Positions 12,559 through 24,417 are shown, counted from the first letter of the stretch. The stretch is 64,000 nucleotides of DNA from Cunninghamella blakesleeana (GCA_017871115.1 JAFCIZ010000005.1:2526501-2590500), one strand, 5' to 3'. The notes: a model not told the origin generated them from the letters alone. Translations and numbers: made by a program.

Positions 12559-12968
12559 ATGTCGTGGTGGGGAACAAATCCATTAGATGAACTTATAGGT
12601 AAAATAATGACGTAAAAAAAATATAAGCTTTTCTATCTTTTCAATACGTGATAAAATGTAACCCATTTATATTGTATACTAAAAAACAAATGACATATTA
12701 TTATCAATATTATTAATATTATTATTATTATTATTTTAATTATTATAATTATTATTAATAGATAAGGCTACTTCAGAATATATACCAGTAGGTGATGGAA
12801 ACTTGGCTCTTCATTTAGAAATCAGCGATGAAATTAGAAGTAAAAAAGTAAATAGCAAAGATGCTATGCGGTCGCTTAAACGAAGAATACAACACAAAAA
12901 TCCAAATGTTGTTTTAGCAACTCTTAATGTAAATATACATAGAACAATAGTAGCAATAATAGCATACT

Positions 12969-12999
<31 letters not shown>

Positions 13000-15433
13000 T
13001 CTAGAATATATCTATTAATAATCGCTAATATTACTCTTTTATCAATTTTACTATTATTATAATTTTATAGCTTACAGATACTTGTGTTAAAAATAGTGGT
13101 GATGCTTTTGTACGTGAAATAGCTAGTCGCGAATTTATGGATGAACTTGTTTCTATCATACGTGCTCCAGTAAGTTGATAATATAAGCATTTTAAAAATA
13201 GAATGAGAATAATAGACGACCCTTAAAAGTTTGATAATAATAATCATACATTTATCGTGTTTAATAGACTGGTTGTAATATTGATGTGAAAAACAAAATA
13301 TTAACTATTGTACAAACTTGGGGATTGGCAGCAAAAGGAAAACCAAATCTTAGTTATATTACGGATACATATTATTTACTTCAAGCTGAAGGGTATACTT
13401 TCCCACCTATATCTGCAAATACTGATTCAATTCTTTTAGAAACTTCTGCTGTAAGAAAATAATATTAATAATAATGATAACAGCTAAGTTGGCAAAAATG
13501 AATAATTAATCATACAATGCACATAAAACTATATGTGTTTATTGTTATTAATTTAGGCCCCTGAATGGACAGATTCTGATGTATGTGAGCGATGCCGTAC
13601 TCAATTTACAATGACTAATAGAAAGGTAAGCACAAAGTGATATGAATATAATTATTCTTTTATTTTTAATTTAATAATGATTTACTGATTAGCAATTTAT
13701 ATATTTTTTGTTTATTTACTTACCATTAGCACCATTGCCGTCAATGTGGTAGAACTTTTTGTCAACAGTGTTCATCCAAAAATATGCCCTTACCTCACTT
13801 GGCCATTCATGAGGAAGTACGTGTTTGTGATGGTTGCTATATTAAGTTAAAACTTGCCAAGGTTGCTAAAAAAGATGCCATCCCATCTACTTTTGGAACA
13901 GCCGCAGCACCCATCCCAGCCTTTTTAAAGCATTATCAAGATTCAAATGATACTGGTGGACATTCAACTAACAGCACTACAAATAACAATACATCATCCA
14001 ATAATAATAATGAGGATTCTTTTGATGACGATTTGAAAAAAGCAATTGAATTATCTTTAAAAGAGGAAGAAAATAGAAAGAATAGCTTTGGTATTGGATA
14101 TACTCCTTCTCGTCAACAAGAACAACCAAAGGTAATATTCATTATTATATCTATGTATATAAATGTGTATGTATGTAAATTTTCTTGGCACTCATAATAA
14201 ATATTTATTTTATTTTATTATATATATATATATATATATATATATTAGGTCACAACAACAACAACAGCACCAGCCGCTGTTACAAATACAAATGAAGAAG
14301 AGGATGATCCAGATTTAGCTGCTGCTATTGCGGCTTCTTTACGCGATATGGAAATCAGTAATAAGTTCTCATCTTACTCTCAACCACAACAACAACAGCG
14401 CAATGAAAAAAATAATGATTATAATAATATATATCGAAACCGTGATGATCTCTCGTCTATTGAAATGGAAAATATTCAACTCTTTTCGACGCTTATGGAA
14501 CGGGTACAAGCTGCTTCTGGTGATATATCAAGAGATACTCAAATTAATAAATTATATACACAAATTGGAACTTTACAACCAAAATTAGTTAAATGCTTAG
14601 ATGAAGCAAACAAAAAACATCGTAAGTAACAAAATGGAATATGAAAAAATAAAAATTAAAAATAGAATCGACGATGATCAATGATTAATTTTTAAACGGT
14701 TTCCATTATTATTATTCATATTGCCATTTTTATTAATATAGGTACATTTGTTGAGTTGCATGAAAAATTGAATATGGCTGTGAAATCTTACGATAACCTA
14801 TTAGAACAAAGAGTATCAAGTGCCCACCTTCGATCCATGGATAGAACATCGATTGCCTCATATTATAATACCAATAGTAATAACTACGTCAATCAATCTT
14901 CATCTTCTACAACAACATATACTTCCCCAGGATCATCTGCTCTTTATCCGTCTATACAACAGCCTGCTTCTTCTCCAGTTTATAACCAGCCTCCTTCTAC
15001 AAATTATCTATACCAACAGCAATTACCACAACAATCACAACCACAATCACAACCCGCCCCTTCATCAACCTATCATCATCATTCTATTTCTCCTGTTAAT
15101 AACACTAATAATCAATATCAGCAGTTACCACAACAGCAACAACAAACTATGTCAACTATGCCTTCGTACCCACCTCAATCCTATGATCAATCACAGCAAG
15201 CTCAATCCACTCAAGGTTATACAACTCAAGCCCCACTATATCAACAACAACAACCAAGTCTTGGATATCATGATCCTTCTAATCAGTATCAAGCACAAAT
15301 CACTACTACTCATCAACAGTTCCCACAACATCAACCACCACCACAGCAACAACATCAACAACAACAACCACAACAACAACAGCAGCAACAACAACAACAG
15401 CCTGTTCCTGAAGCTCCTTTGATTGACCTTTAA
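12559..15433 (+). CDS. VPS27: Vps27/Hrs, ESCRT-0 subunit
   Basis: Binds PI3P and ubiquitinated cargo on endosomes and starts ESCRT sorting into multivesicular bodies. Eight exons close in phase: 12559-12598, 12762-12928, 13071-13169, 13268-13450, 13557-13625, 13730-14131, 14249-14621, 14742-15433 (674 residues). Order: VHS domain about 5-150, with DKATSE at its start; FYVE zinc finger about 164-225, with WTDSDVC, RKHHCRQCG and RVCDGC; two ubiquitin-interacting motifs near 284-300 ([10 protein letters not shown]) and 335-354 ([10 protein letters not shown]); a GAT-like helical region about 375-450; a Gln/Pro/Ser-rich tail; and a terminal clathrin box LIDL. The 40-nt first exon encodes [11 protein letters not shown], as in other fungal Vps27. 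Confidence 0.96.
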
Positions 15434-15540
15434 ATATATATATATTTTATATGATGTTTTTTTTCTCGTTTTCTTTTTATTATTATTTTAATTATAATTA
15501 TTAATGTATCTAAACAATAAAATCATACCATACTACTTGG

Positions 15541-15578
<38 letters not shown>

Positions 15579-16034
15579 ACCAAAAGTGATCGCTTTATTA
15601 TTATTTTTTTTAAAAAAAATAATTGCTTTATTTTATTATATTTTATATAATAATGAATTTTTATTTTTTCTGACTATTACTCATAAAGTAATCTACTTTT
15701 TTTAAACAAAAATTTTTTATTTACATTATAAAACTCTATTTTATTTTAATATTGCATGCAATATTCTATTTATTTTATGGCGATTTACTCTGTTTTTTCC
15801 TTTTATATTTTATTATCATTATAGCAATTAAATAATAAAATCCTATAATACTGTTTCGTTAATATATATAAATGCATATACCATTTTACTTTTTTAAAAA
15901 ATAATACTAATAAGTATTTTTATTATTTAATTTTACATGTTTATATATATATATGTGTGTGTGTGTGTATTATAAATATTTTTATATACTATCCTTTTTA
16001 TTCCATCTATAATAACTATTAATAATTATTATAT
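15434..16034. other. Convergent intergenic
   Basis: 3' ends of VPS27 and the PIG-X-like gene. It holds TA microsatellites (15546-15577), a TG run (15954-15968) and an 18-bp palindrome. No gene is seen. Confidence 0.6.
15748..15765. repeat. 18-bp perfect palindrome
   Basis: AATATTGCATGCAATATT equals its own reverse complement. It lies between convergent genes. It may be a protein site or a chance event in AT-rich DNA; the central GCATGC makes chance less likely. Confidence 0.45.
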
Positions 16035-16862
16035 TTATTCAGATTTACGGCGTTTTCCTTTTGCTTCATGTCTACGATGCTTTTTGACTGCAGCTGCTAC
16101 TGACCATAAAATCCATAAAGTACCTAAAAGAATAGAAACAATGGTTCCCCATTGAACAATCATGACATCATTCAAATTTCCTACCGGTAATTGGATTTGA
16201 AGGGAAGATGATGAAATAGGGTCTTGTTGATGATGACCCATATTAGATGATGATAAAATAGGTATCCAACTCCAATCATTATTATTATTTTGGTTATTAT
16301 TATTATTATTGTTAAGATGTGGATGATTATTTAAATAAAATGATAAAGCTTCTTTTAAAGTTGGAGGAGATAAAGGTGGTGATAGTGGTGATGGTGATGA
16401 TGACTTGTGTACATTTTGACATAGCCAACCTACTTTTGGTAAAGGGACATCAATGATACGGTGAGTTTGCTCTAAATCAGGTCGTTGATAACGTAAATGA
16501 GTCATTAGTTCTGTTGTTACTTGATTACGTATAATAATAGTAGAGGTCTGATCGGAAGGAACGAGCTCCAAAGGAGCTTCTAAATCTGCGTCACCATCAT
16601 CTATTAAAAAATCAATATCATGATAAAGATCTCTCAATTGATATCGATCTACAAAAAGACTTGGTGGTAAGGTATAAACAATATCCAAGGCACAAGTGGC
16701 AATGGAATAAGGTGATGGTGGCGAAAGTGGTATAGTAACAAATTCTATTTTATTATTATCATCTTTTTCTTTTTCTTCATGAATGGTGCGATAGATGGTG
16801 GTATTTATACGCGGATGTAACCCTTTGGATAATGACAAATGAGTATTAGCAAACAGTGTCAT
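16035..16862 (-). CDS. PIG-X/Pbn1-like subunit of GPI mannosyltransferase I
   Basis: Probable ER-membrane partner of the catalytic PIG-M/Gpi14 subunit, which adds the first mannose to GPI anchors. Single exon, 275 residues. It shows the PIG-X layout: a lumenal beta-rich region with ...VDRYQLRDL, then DLEAPLELVP, then HLRYQRPD followed by a proline-rich stretch, LPVGN just before the membrane, one TM helix (about 234-256) and a short very basic cytosolic tail. The middle contains a low-complexity Asn/Ser/Pro insert. Identification rests on these ordered motifs and size rather than on any catalytic residue, since this subunit has none. Confidence 0.72.
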   Translation of the reverse strand: MTLFANTHLSLSKGLHPRINTTIYRTIHEEKEKDDNNKIEFVTIPLSPPSPYSIATCALDIVYTLPPSLFVDRYQLRDLYHDIDFLIDDGDADLEAPLELVPSDQTSTIIIRNQVTTELMTHLRYQRPDLEQTHRIIDVPLPKVGWLCQNVHKSSSPSPLSPPLSPPTLKEALSFYLNNHPHLNNNNNNNQNNNNDWSWIPILSSSNMGHHQQDPISSSSLQIQLPVGNLNDVMIVQWGTIVSILLGTLWILWSVAAAVKKHRRHEAKGKRRKSE

Positions 16863-17371
16863 GGTAAAAAAAAAATTGGTAAGGAAAAAAAAAAGTGTGG
16901 ACTTTTAAAAAATTTAAAATTCTTTATTTTTAAAAAAGACTCCAAAAAAAAGATTTCCAAATTAAGATTGGATTTTTTTACGCTCGAAAACAACTTTTAT
17001 GCATGCCATTTTTAGTATTCATCATATGATACTGGATCGATGTTCCAAAAATGTAAAACAACCTTTTTTTTAAAAAGAACTAAATTATCACTTACTTTAT
17101 ATGTATATTTGTATATCGAAAATCGACCATTACATATAAACTATTTACAAAATAGTTTATACCGTTTTTTTTTAACAAAAGAACAAGAAAAATATTAAAA
17201 AAAGATGCTGGAAGTAAATTTAAAAAAAAAGAGTGGGGTTTTGTGGCGACAATTATTGAAATGATTAGTAATCAATTGTTGATACACACACGGGTAGAGG
17301 TATATATTTATTATTATTATTAAAATAAAATAAAATAAATAAATTAGTCAAACAAAAAAAAAATTATTATT
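16863..17371. other. Intergenic, PIG-X-like promoter
   Basis: AT-rich, with an inverted repeat at 17135-17161. No gene is seen. Confidence 0.6.
17135..17161. repeat. 12-bp inverted repeat with 3-nt loop
   Basis: TATAAACTATTT, loop ACA, then the exact reverse complement. This perfect hairpin lies about 280 bp upstream of the PIG-X-like ATG and about 210 bp upstream, in coordinate terms, of the cyclin stop. Confidence 0.6.
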
Positions 17372-17791
17372 TTAATTCAAAGAACAAGTATCTATTTCAT
17401 CATCCATTTCATCATCCCCTTCATCTGCTGAAGTACATTCATCTATTAATTCATTAGTAGCATCAAAGGTATTCGCCCATCTAACTAATTTAGCCGGATC
17501 TGGTAATGATAAATCATAATCCAAAAAATATAAAAATTCCATTTCTAATCTTAATATACGTAGATGATAGTCATTTAATGTTGAGTTGGACGAGGTCGTT
17601 GACGTGGAGGAAGGAGTAGTGGAAGTGGAAGTAGTAGAAGTAGATATATTTAATAAATTATTATGTGAAAGTGTCATAGGTATATTATTATTAGTAGTAT
17701 TATTATTATCATTAGATGGCGTTGGCAATGGTGATGGCGATGGTGATGGTGATGGTGGAGTTATATTTGTAAAAGGTTCAATTGTGTTATC

Positions 17792-17831
<40 letters not shown>

Positions 17832-18749
17832 GTAGTAGCATTAGTCGTTATAGTTGTTTTTGTGTTTATATTATTATTATTATTTATAGAATTTATCGAT
17901 AAGGAGAGTGAAGTTGAAGAATTTATAGAATCAGTAAATAAAATGGGTGACGTTGGAGGCGATGGTGGTGGTGAAGTAGGAACATGTATGATTAATTTTA
18001 AATTGGAATGTAGAAATTTAGCAGCAATAAGATAAGCTATGGTGATTAATCGAGATCCACATCCAACTGTGCCTTTAATCGTTCCATATTTCTATAATAA
18101 AAATAAAATAAAATATAAATGGATATAAATAAACATGACTATTATTTATTATAAAATGAAAAATAAAAGAGGATATTCGTTTATAAACTACCTTTTTTAA
18201 TTTTTCAATATAACTAATAGCAATTAATAAAGTGACACTAGAACAAGGTGTTGGTGTAGAGGCTTTATTTTTACAAAAGGTGATTAAAGCATTTTCTAAA
18301 GTGGTTTGTTTAATAGCTGTGGTGGATAATAAATTTTGCATCAATTGATATAATTGTTGTGTTTTTATCTCGTTGGGATTGGATTCCCAAGCTCTTGCAA
18401 CAAAATTGGCTAAATGAGCTAATTTTTATATTGATATAAAAAAAAAAAAGTCAACTATTAATAATCTTTCTCGATATAAAAAATATTAATATATTTTTTT
18501 TTTTAAATTTTTTTTATCAAGTTTACCGATACAACGTGGGTGTAACATTTGTCTTCTATTTATCTCGATAGCATGTAATAAAAGGCAAGCTTGGGTATAA
18601 TTACTTTGTATTTTAGATTTATTAGTTGCTTGTTTTTTATAATTCATATATTCGGGTGTATCACACTGATTACTACTACGTTTTTGTGGTAATATAGGTT
18701 GCGAAGATGGTGGTGATGGTGGCAATATATTATTATCCATTAGTGTCAT
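17372..18749 (-). CDS. PHO80-type cyclin
   Basis: Regulatory subunit for a Pho85-like CDK. Three exons (18527-18749, 18192-18418, 17372-18091) give 389 residues. The cyclin box runs from AHLANFVARAW across SSVTLLIAISYIEKLKK and GSRLITIAYLIAAKFLHSN. It resumes, after a long insert, at YHLRILRLEMEFLYFLDYDL, the typical closing helices of Pho80/Pcl cyclins. Between the KFL helix and the last helices lies roughly 110 residues of Asn, Ser, Thr and Pro repeats encoded by ATT/GGT triplet runs. Which CDK process it serves (phosphate, glycogen, cell cycle) cannot be read from sequence. Confidence 0.85.
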
Positions 18750-19630
18750 AGATTATTATAATTTTTTTTTATTTTTTTCTTTTTGATATAAAAAAAAAAA
18801 AAAAAAAAATGAGAGAGAAAAAAATAAGGAAGAGAAGGGAAAAAATTATAAGGTTAAAAAAAAAAAAAGAGAAAATCGAAACACTTTTAAAAATTAAAAA
18901 AAGGGGAATATAAAAAACTCTTGTGACAAGATAATCCAGTGCGGAAATGAATTCATCCATTAGCATAAAATTTGTCAGCAACGAATTGTCTGAGTAATAC
19001 GAGAATTTATCGATATTCTTATTTCTATTTTGCTGATTCATCCAAAGAAAAAATATAAGAAAAATAAATAAACTCTATCTATCTTATTAATTGTTCACAA
19101 ATAATATGAAATAATAATAATCATTTTTTTTACTAATAATAAAATGGATTTTTAATCGATTTCTTCTTTTTTTAAGATAATAAAAAACACTAAAAGCTTT
19201 ATTTTTTATTTATTAATGAATTTATTTAGTTAACTAAATATTTATAATCAAAAAAAATATCGGGATTTTAATTACACCAGAGAGGAAATGATTAAAAATA
19301 CATAAAAAAATTTTTTCATAATAAAACTTTTTTTCTTTTTGGTTTGTATTGTATGGATAAATTATTTCAGCTTTATTTTATTAATAATGTTACAGTATAG
19401 GTTTACATATACTTTTTTAAAATGATCATCCATCATCATTCCCTTTAAATCAACCGTTTTCCTATATTTACAACCTTACTTTTTTTATATTAAGATCTTT
19501 TTTTTTCGCATTTTTCATTAGAATCATCTATTTTGATTATTAAAAAGTATTCCAAACAGTGTAAAAAATGTTAAAAATTTTTTATGTCTTAATTCTAAAT
19601 ATATTTTTTTGAAAAAATTTAATAGAAATT
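18750..19630. other. Intergenic, cyclin promoter to tRNA
   Basis: Begins with long A/T and purine runs (18767-18905) upstream of the cyclin ATG. A 90-codon minus-strand ORF over this stretch is composed mostly of F/I/L from poly-A and is not called. No other gene is seen. Confidence 0.6.
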
Positions 19631-19716
19631 GCCATCTTAGCTCAGTTGGCAGAGCGTTCGCCTCGTATGTACGAATAGTAAGCGAAAGGCCGCCGGTTCG
19701 ATTCTGGTAGTTGGCA
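19631..19716 (+). tRNA. tRNA-Thr (anticodon CGT) with 13-nt intron
   Basis: The cloverleaf folds by hand: acceptor GCCATCT with AGTTGGC, D-stem GCTC/GAGC with loop AGTTGGCA, anticodon stem TTCGC/GCGAA, variable loop AGGCC, T-arm GCCGG-TTCGATT-CTGGT, discriminator A. Anticodon CGT is at 19664-19666, and the intron 19668-19680 sits at the canonical place after position 37. Without it the length is 73 nt. One acceptor pair (5-68) is a T-T mismatch. No other tRNA is seen in the window. Confidence 0.9.
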
Positions 19717-21183
19717 AATAATTTTTTTACTTATCTATAAATTAAGGTTCAATGGTTTAGCCGTAGCCTGAAAATCTGAAGATTTAGTGGTGTGTAATGT
19801 AGGCTATAGTCAGAATTGCTTTTAAAAATGAAGAATGAATAATTGTAGTTGTATTTATAACAAGAGAAGTTCAGCAAGTATCACTTTCTGTTTTATAAAT
19901 ATAATGATTAAAAAAAAAAACAACGCCATGTGGGTTTTTGGATAAGATTTATTTTTTTGAAAAGAAAAAGTATTTATGGTTATATTCGGATTAAATAATA
20001 GAGCTTCAGTGAGCACCAGTTCCCTTTTATAAGTAGAATGACTTGGAAAAAAGGACCAAAAATAAATAAAAATTGAAAAAAATAAAAGAAAAAAGAATAA
20101 AAAGTATTTTAAAACAAGTAGAGTTTAAGTAAGAGTTTAGTGACCGTCTAGTTAAATAAAAGAGATAGTGTAAAAATATAGTGATTTAAATTAGAGTTAT
20201 TTAAAAGCATTTAAGTAAATAAATACAATAAGATAAAATAACTACATAATTCTCTTTATTAAGTGTACAAGTTAAATAAATGTTTTTAGTCAGATCATTT
20301 ACTCCAAGAATTTTATTTCTTTTCGTGAGTGTATTATATGTGGCTATGATTAACTTTACATTACTAAATATATAATACAATAAATTTAGATTAAACTAAT
20401 AAACGCATGAATTTAGTATTATCCATAACCAATAGGTCACTTCATAATATTCTGCTCAATTTATGAAATTTTAATAAACTGCTTATTTTAAAACAGTTCG
20501 AATAGAATTAAACTATCAATGCAAGAAAGCTAATATAATCGAATATATAGATGTACGTATAAAAGTTTTTTTTTAATCTGTATTGACTTCCATAATTTTA
20601 TTTTTAATTCTGTCCATACTATTATCTATATATATGTATGTATGTGTGTGTGCGTATGTGTAGTAATAAAATAATAATAATAACCTTTTATTTCTAGGTT
20701 ACTGTTACTATAAAAAAGGCAAAATGATTTGATAGGAAAAGTAATGTCAATATTTGTTTAATTATTTTAAAGAAATAAAAGTCATATATTTATATATAAT
20801 CTTTTTCGTTGGCAGATTCAAAGTGCGTAAAAACCTGTAAAAAAAATGAAAAGGGATTCAGCCTATTGATTTATATTTGTTTAAAGGTAGAAAAAATTAT
20901 TCCTTTTTTTAATAATTTAATAAACCTAGATTTCATTGGCTAATAAAATTAAAATTTTCCAAAGGCATAAATTATCAAAAAAACATTTATAACTGCTATA
21001 TTTATAAATATATATATTATTTATTAGGTGGATTAAAATATACAATTTTTTAATATATTTGCCACGATAAACAGAATCAAATAAGTTTATTTTTATTTTA
21101 TTAATAGTACACACACATACATACTAAATACCAAATAACATTTAAAAAATTACCCGAGGCGTAAAATGGTAAACGTATGTATA
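19717..21183. other. Long intergenic region after tRNA
   Basis: 1.47 kb with less extreme composition than other spacers. It holds two diverged copies of a ~47-bp unit (19864-19912 and 20000-20044) and a TGTA/TG run at 20633-20662. No ORF with a recognisable product; a 62-codon minus-strand ORF at 20926-21114 is I/K/Y-rich and not called. Confidence 0.5.
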
Positions 21184-22463
21184 TTATGAAGGAGTAGAAA
21201 ATTGTAGTAATAAACGATCCGATTCATTTGACCAATGAGCACAACATAAATGATAATAAATAGGTAATAAGGATTCATCTAATCGTTGAATGATGCGATA
21301 CCTAAGTATATAATCTTTGACAAATAGTTTTCCACAAAAAGAACAAGGTTGAGAGTTCATCATATAATCCCATACATGATCAGGTAATTCGAGTAAAGTA
21401 GATGTTGAAGATGATGGTGTAGAATGGCTATAAAGAGTTGGCTTCATTTTTTCTTTCCCAAGTTGCCATATATTTTTTAATTTTTGCTTCAACACATTCT
21501 TCTTTTTTTTCTTCAATTGATGCTTATGTATTGGTATTATTTCCTTTTCACTCTTTTCCTCGCTTTCCCTCCCCTGTTCTTCTTCCTCTTCTTCCCGATT
21601 TTGTTGTTGTTCAAGTCGTAATTTTAAAATAGTGGAATAATTAGGTAAAGCCAAGATATGCCTAACACATAGCTCCATTAGACTGGGAGGATTGTGTACT
21701 AACTGATCTTCAAACCCATCCATGTGATGGAGTAAACGATCACAATGATCGTATCGTATAGTCATTATTGTAGAGAGTTCCACAGGCAGAGAAGCTATAT
21801 TGGTATAAGATATATCTAAATGTACTAATCGGTGTACCTGTGCTAAAGATCTTGGTAAGTGGGTTAATTGGGTATTGTGAGAGATATTTAAGATAGTTAG
21901 CTTTGGTAACTGACAGATGACAGATGGGAGATGATCCAATTGATTATGGGCAAGGTTCAGGTGGCGCAATTGTTTTAATTGGTTTAAGGTGGATGGTAAA
22001 GTAGTGAGTTGATTATAGGAGAGATCGAGCAAGGTCAGATGTGAAAGATGGGTGATTTGTGTTGGTAAAAGTGGTAAATTTAAGCTTCGTCTATAATTAT
22101 AATAATATATGTACATGTATATATTAGTATTGGTGATCTATTTTCTTTCTCCATCTTTAAATTTATTTTTATTATATATGTTTCTACTTACAAATCAAGC
22201 TTTCTTATACTAGTCAAGAGACCGACAGCTTTATTCAACATAGCAGAGTGAATAGATAGTTGTGAATTGTCGATTGATTTTTGATTATTATTCGTTGATA
22301 ATGATAATGATGATATATTATTCAAGTTGTAATAAGTTTTATCTACATATGTTAAATCACCTGATAGAGTAGTTGTTGGTGAAAAAAGATGGATCATTGG
22401 TGGATGGTAGTTCTGCTTATTTATTATGAGTGGTAGTGGTGAATTGGTTATAGTTGATACCAT
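21184..22463 (-). CDS. Leucine-rich-repeat protein with C-terminal Cys/His cluster
   Basis: Two exons (22192-22463, 21184-22090) give 392 residues. Five or six typical LRRs span about 84-230, such as HLTLLDLSYNQLTTLPSTL and QLRHLNLAHNQLDHLPSVI; the first repeat is split by the intron (KLD-L-RSLNL). LRRs of this plant/Ras-binding type mediate protein contacts. A charged Glu/Lys linker follows, and then a C-terminal module with CSFC and HLCCAHW, a plausible zinc-binding C2-HC arrangement. Similar LRR-plus-zinc proteins are common in fungi but of unknown role. The N-terminal 80 residues are low-complexity. Confidence 0.85.
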
Positions 22464-22858
22464 ACTATAGTTATTATTATTTTTGTTATTTCTTTTCTTT
22501 TTGATATTAAAGTAATGTTATACTAGTTTTTGCCCTATTTCTTTTTTTTTAAAAAAAAAAAAAAAATCGAAAAGAAAAAAGAAAGAAAAGAAAGGGAAAA
22601 AGAGAATACATGTGTAAGCATAGGATAGAGAATATAGATTAAATAAATAATGGTGTACATAAAACAAAGTTTTTATATAATTATATCATGTTAACAAATA
22701 AAAGATAAATAAATAAAGTAGAAGAAAAAAAAAATGAAAAAAAAATAGAATAGAAAATAAATATAAATAAACACATAAACAAATAGAAATAGAAATAAAC
22801 TACGTAAGTGGTAACAGTGGTGATGATGTGTGTGTGCGTGTGTTAGATATATGTGGGT
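22464..22858. other. Intergenic
   Basis: Purine-rich strip 22548-22610 just upstream of the LRR ATG and AT-rich spacer beyond. No gene is seen. Confidence 0.6.
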
Positions 22859-23497
22859 TTAAAAAAAATGATCCAGCTTATTTTTTCGAGTAACTACTTT
22901 AATATCTTGTTGTCGGGCATATTGCATTGCATTTTGAACCAAAGCCAGTTCGATTCGTGATTCTGTAGCAAAAACTTGGATTTGACCTTCATCCACCACA
23001 CTCTTTTTATTACTATTATTAATATCATCCTCATCTTCATTTCTATAATTTAAAATTGCCAAGCCAATGATCTTATTTTCCTCTTTTTTATCCTTCATGA
23101 CCCATATATTGCTTTTTGGTTCTTGCTGAGCTTGTTGAATTGTATCCAAAATAAGAGTTGTCTTTTCTTTGATTTTTTTAATATAAAGCTGAGATAACCA
23201 AACATAACAAGCCATACTAACACCTGCACTCCATATGGTTAGCTCTATGACTAAAGTATTTGTGGTGGAAGTGGTAACATTAAAATAAGTTATAAATGAT
23301 GATGAAGGACGCCATAAACTATGCCCGCCAAATGCGTGAGCAACAATGACTACTATACCATAGGACCATAGCCGTTTACATTGAACGGTAATTTTTTTAA
23401 AAATATGTTGATACCGGTTCTTATTATAATATTCACTGCAAAATAATTCAATCCACTTTTTTTGTGTTGGTTTATATTCTTCAATCGTTAATCCCAT
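22859..23497 (-). CDS. Putative membrane-bound GNAT-like protein
   Basis: Single exon, 212 residues. Two hydrophobic segments occur (about 44-56 and 83-101). They are followed by a region resembling the beta strands and acceptor helix of GNAT acetyltransferases: SNIWVMKDKK, then IIGLAILNYR, and later ESRIELALVQNAMQYARQQDI. This TM-before-GNAT order recalls NAT8-type enzymes. The canonical acetyl-CoA loop (Q/RxxGxG/A) is not evident, so the fold could be degenerate or the match wrong. The protein also ends early for a complete GNAT domain. Treat as a hypothetical membrane protein with a weak GNAT resemblance. Confidence 0.5.
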   Translation of the reverse strand: MGLTIEEYKPTQKKWIELFCSEYYNKNRYQHIFKKITVQCKRLWSYGIVVIVAHAFGGHSLWRPSSSFITYFNVTTSTTNTLVIELTIWSAGVSMACYVWLSQLYIKKIKEKTTLILDTIQQAQQEPKSNIWVMKDKKEENKIIGLAILNYRNEDEDDINNSNKKSVVDEGQIQVFATESRIELALVQNAMQYARQQDIKVVTRKNKLDHFF

Positions 23498-23613
23498 ATC
23501 TTATTCAAATAAATAAATATATATATTTATATATATAAATAAATTAAAATATAATAATAATATCAATATAAGAAGTATGTGTATACAATTATATATTTAT
23601 GTATATATATATA

Positions 23614-23679
23614 TGTGTGTGTATATGTGTGTGTGTACGTATGTGTGTGTGTGTGTGTGTTTGTGTGTGCGTATGCGTT
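23614..23679. repeat. TG dinucleotide microsatellite
   Basis: Imperfect (TG)n with TA and CG interruptions, about 65 bp, the longest TG tract in the window. Confidence 0.9.
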
Positions 23680-24342
23680 ATTTTTATACAACTGTTATCT
23701 CTCAATTGGTATAATATTGAAGGGAAAGTGAACGTGATATAAAAAAATAGAGGAAAAGGGAAATGAAAAGAGAACGAAAAAAAAAAAAAATCCCGGGCTT
23801 TTAATTTAAAAATATAATTTATACCTTTTAAAATCATTGAATCTGTTTTTCTTTTTTTGTACCACACTTTACTATAAAATACATGTTGTGTTTTTTTTGT
23901 ACATTTTATTATATATATATATAAGTTTTTGTTTTTATATTTTCAATTTTCACTTTAAAAAGTATATAAAGTCCAATAGTATTAATAATCATAATAGTAA
24001 TAAAAAAAAGGGATGTACTCTAATATCAAAAATAATAATAAGAAATAGTAATAATACTGATATAATATTAGTTGCAAAAAAATAATAATACTAATAATAA
24101 TAATTAAAAACAAAAACAAAAATAAAACTAAAAGGAATAATAGTATAAAATAATAATGATAAAAAAATTAATAATAGTAGTAAAAAGAATAAAAATAATA
24201 TTGAAGTAACGATAATTATTAAAAAAAAAAAGGGATAATATGTATTTTCTTTTTCACTTTTTTTAACCTTGATTTCCTTTTTTTTTCCTTTTTCCTTTTT
24301 TCTTTTTTTTAATAATAATAACCAAATCAAACAAACCCAAAA

Positions 24343-24417
24343 CAATAATAATAATAATAATAATAATAATAGTAATAGTAATAGTAATAGTAATAGTAAT
24401 AATAGTAGTAATAGTAA
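24343..24417. repeat. AAT/AGT triplet repeat
   Basis: (AAT)n passing into (AGTAAT)n, directly next to the 3' end of the Cys-rich gene. Confidence 0.9.

Noticed and set aside
14820..15422. 200-codon second frame inside the VPS27 tail
   Set aside because: A shadow frame of the Gln-rich CAA repeats; the VPS27 frame is supported by domains and the LIDL end.
17586..18035. 149-codon plus-strand ORF opposite the cyclin
   Set aside because: Antisense reading of the triplet repeats; mostly V, L, G, D.
18769..19041. 90-codon minus-strand ORF upstream of the cyclin
   Set aside because: Almost entirely F/I/L/S from poly-A tracts; promoter sequence.
19741..19822. tRNA-like D-arm sequence GGTTCAATGGTTTAGC
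   Set aside because: No T-arm or acceptor pairing; not a tRNA.
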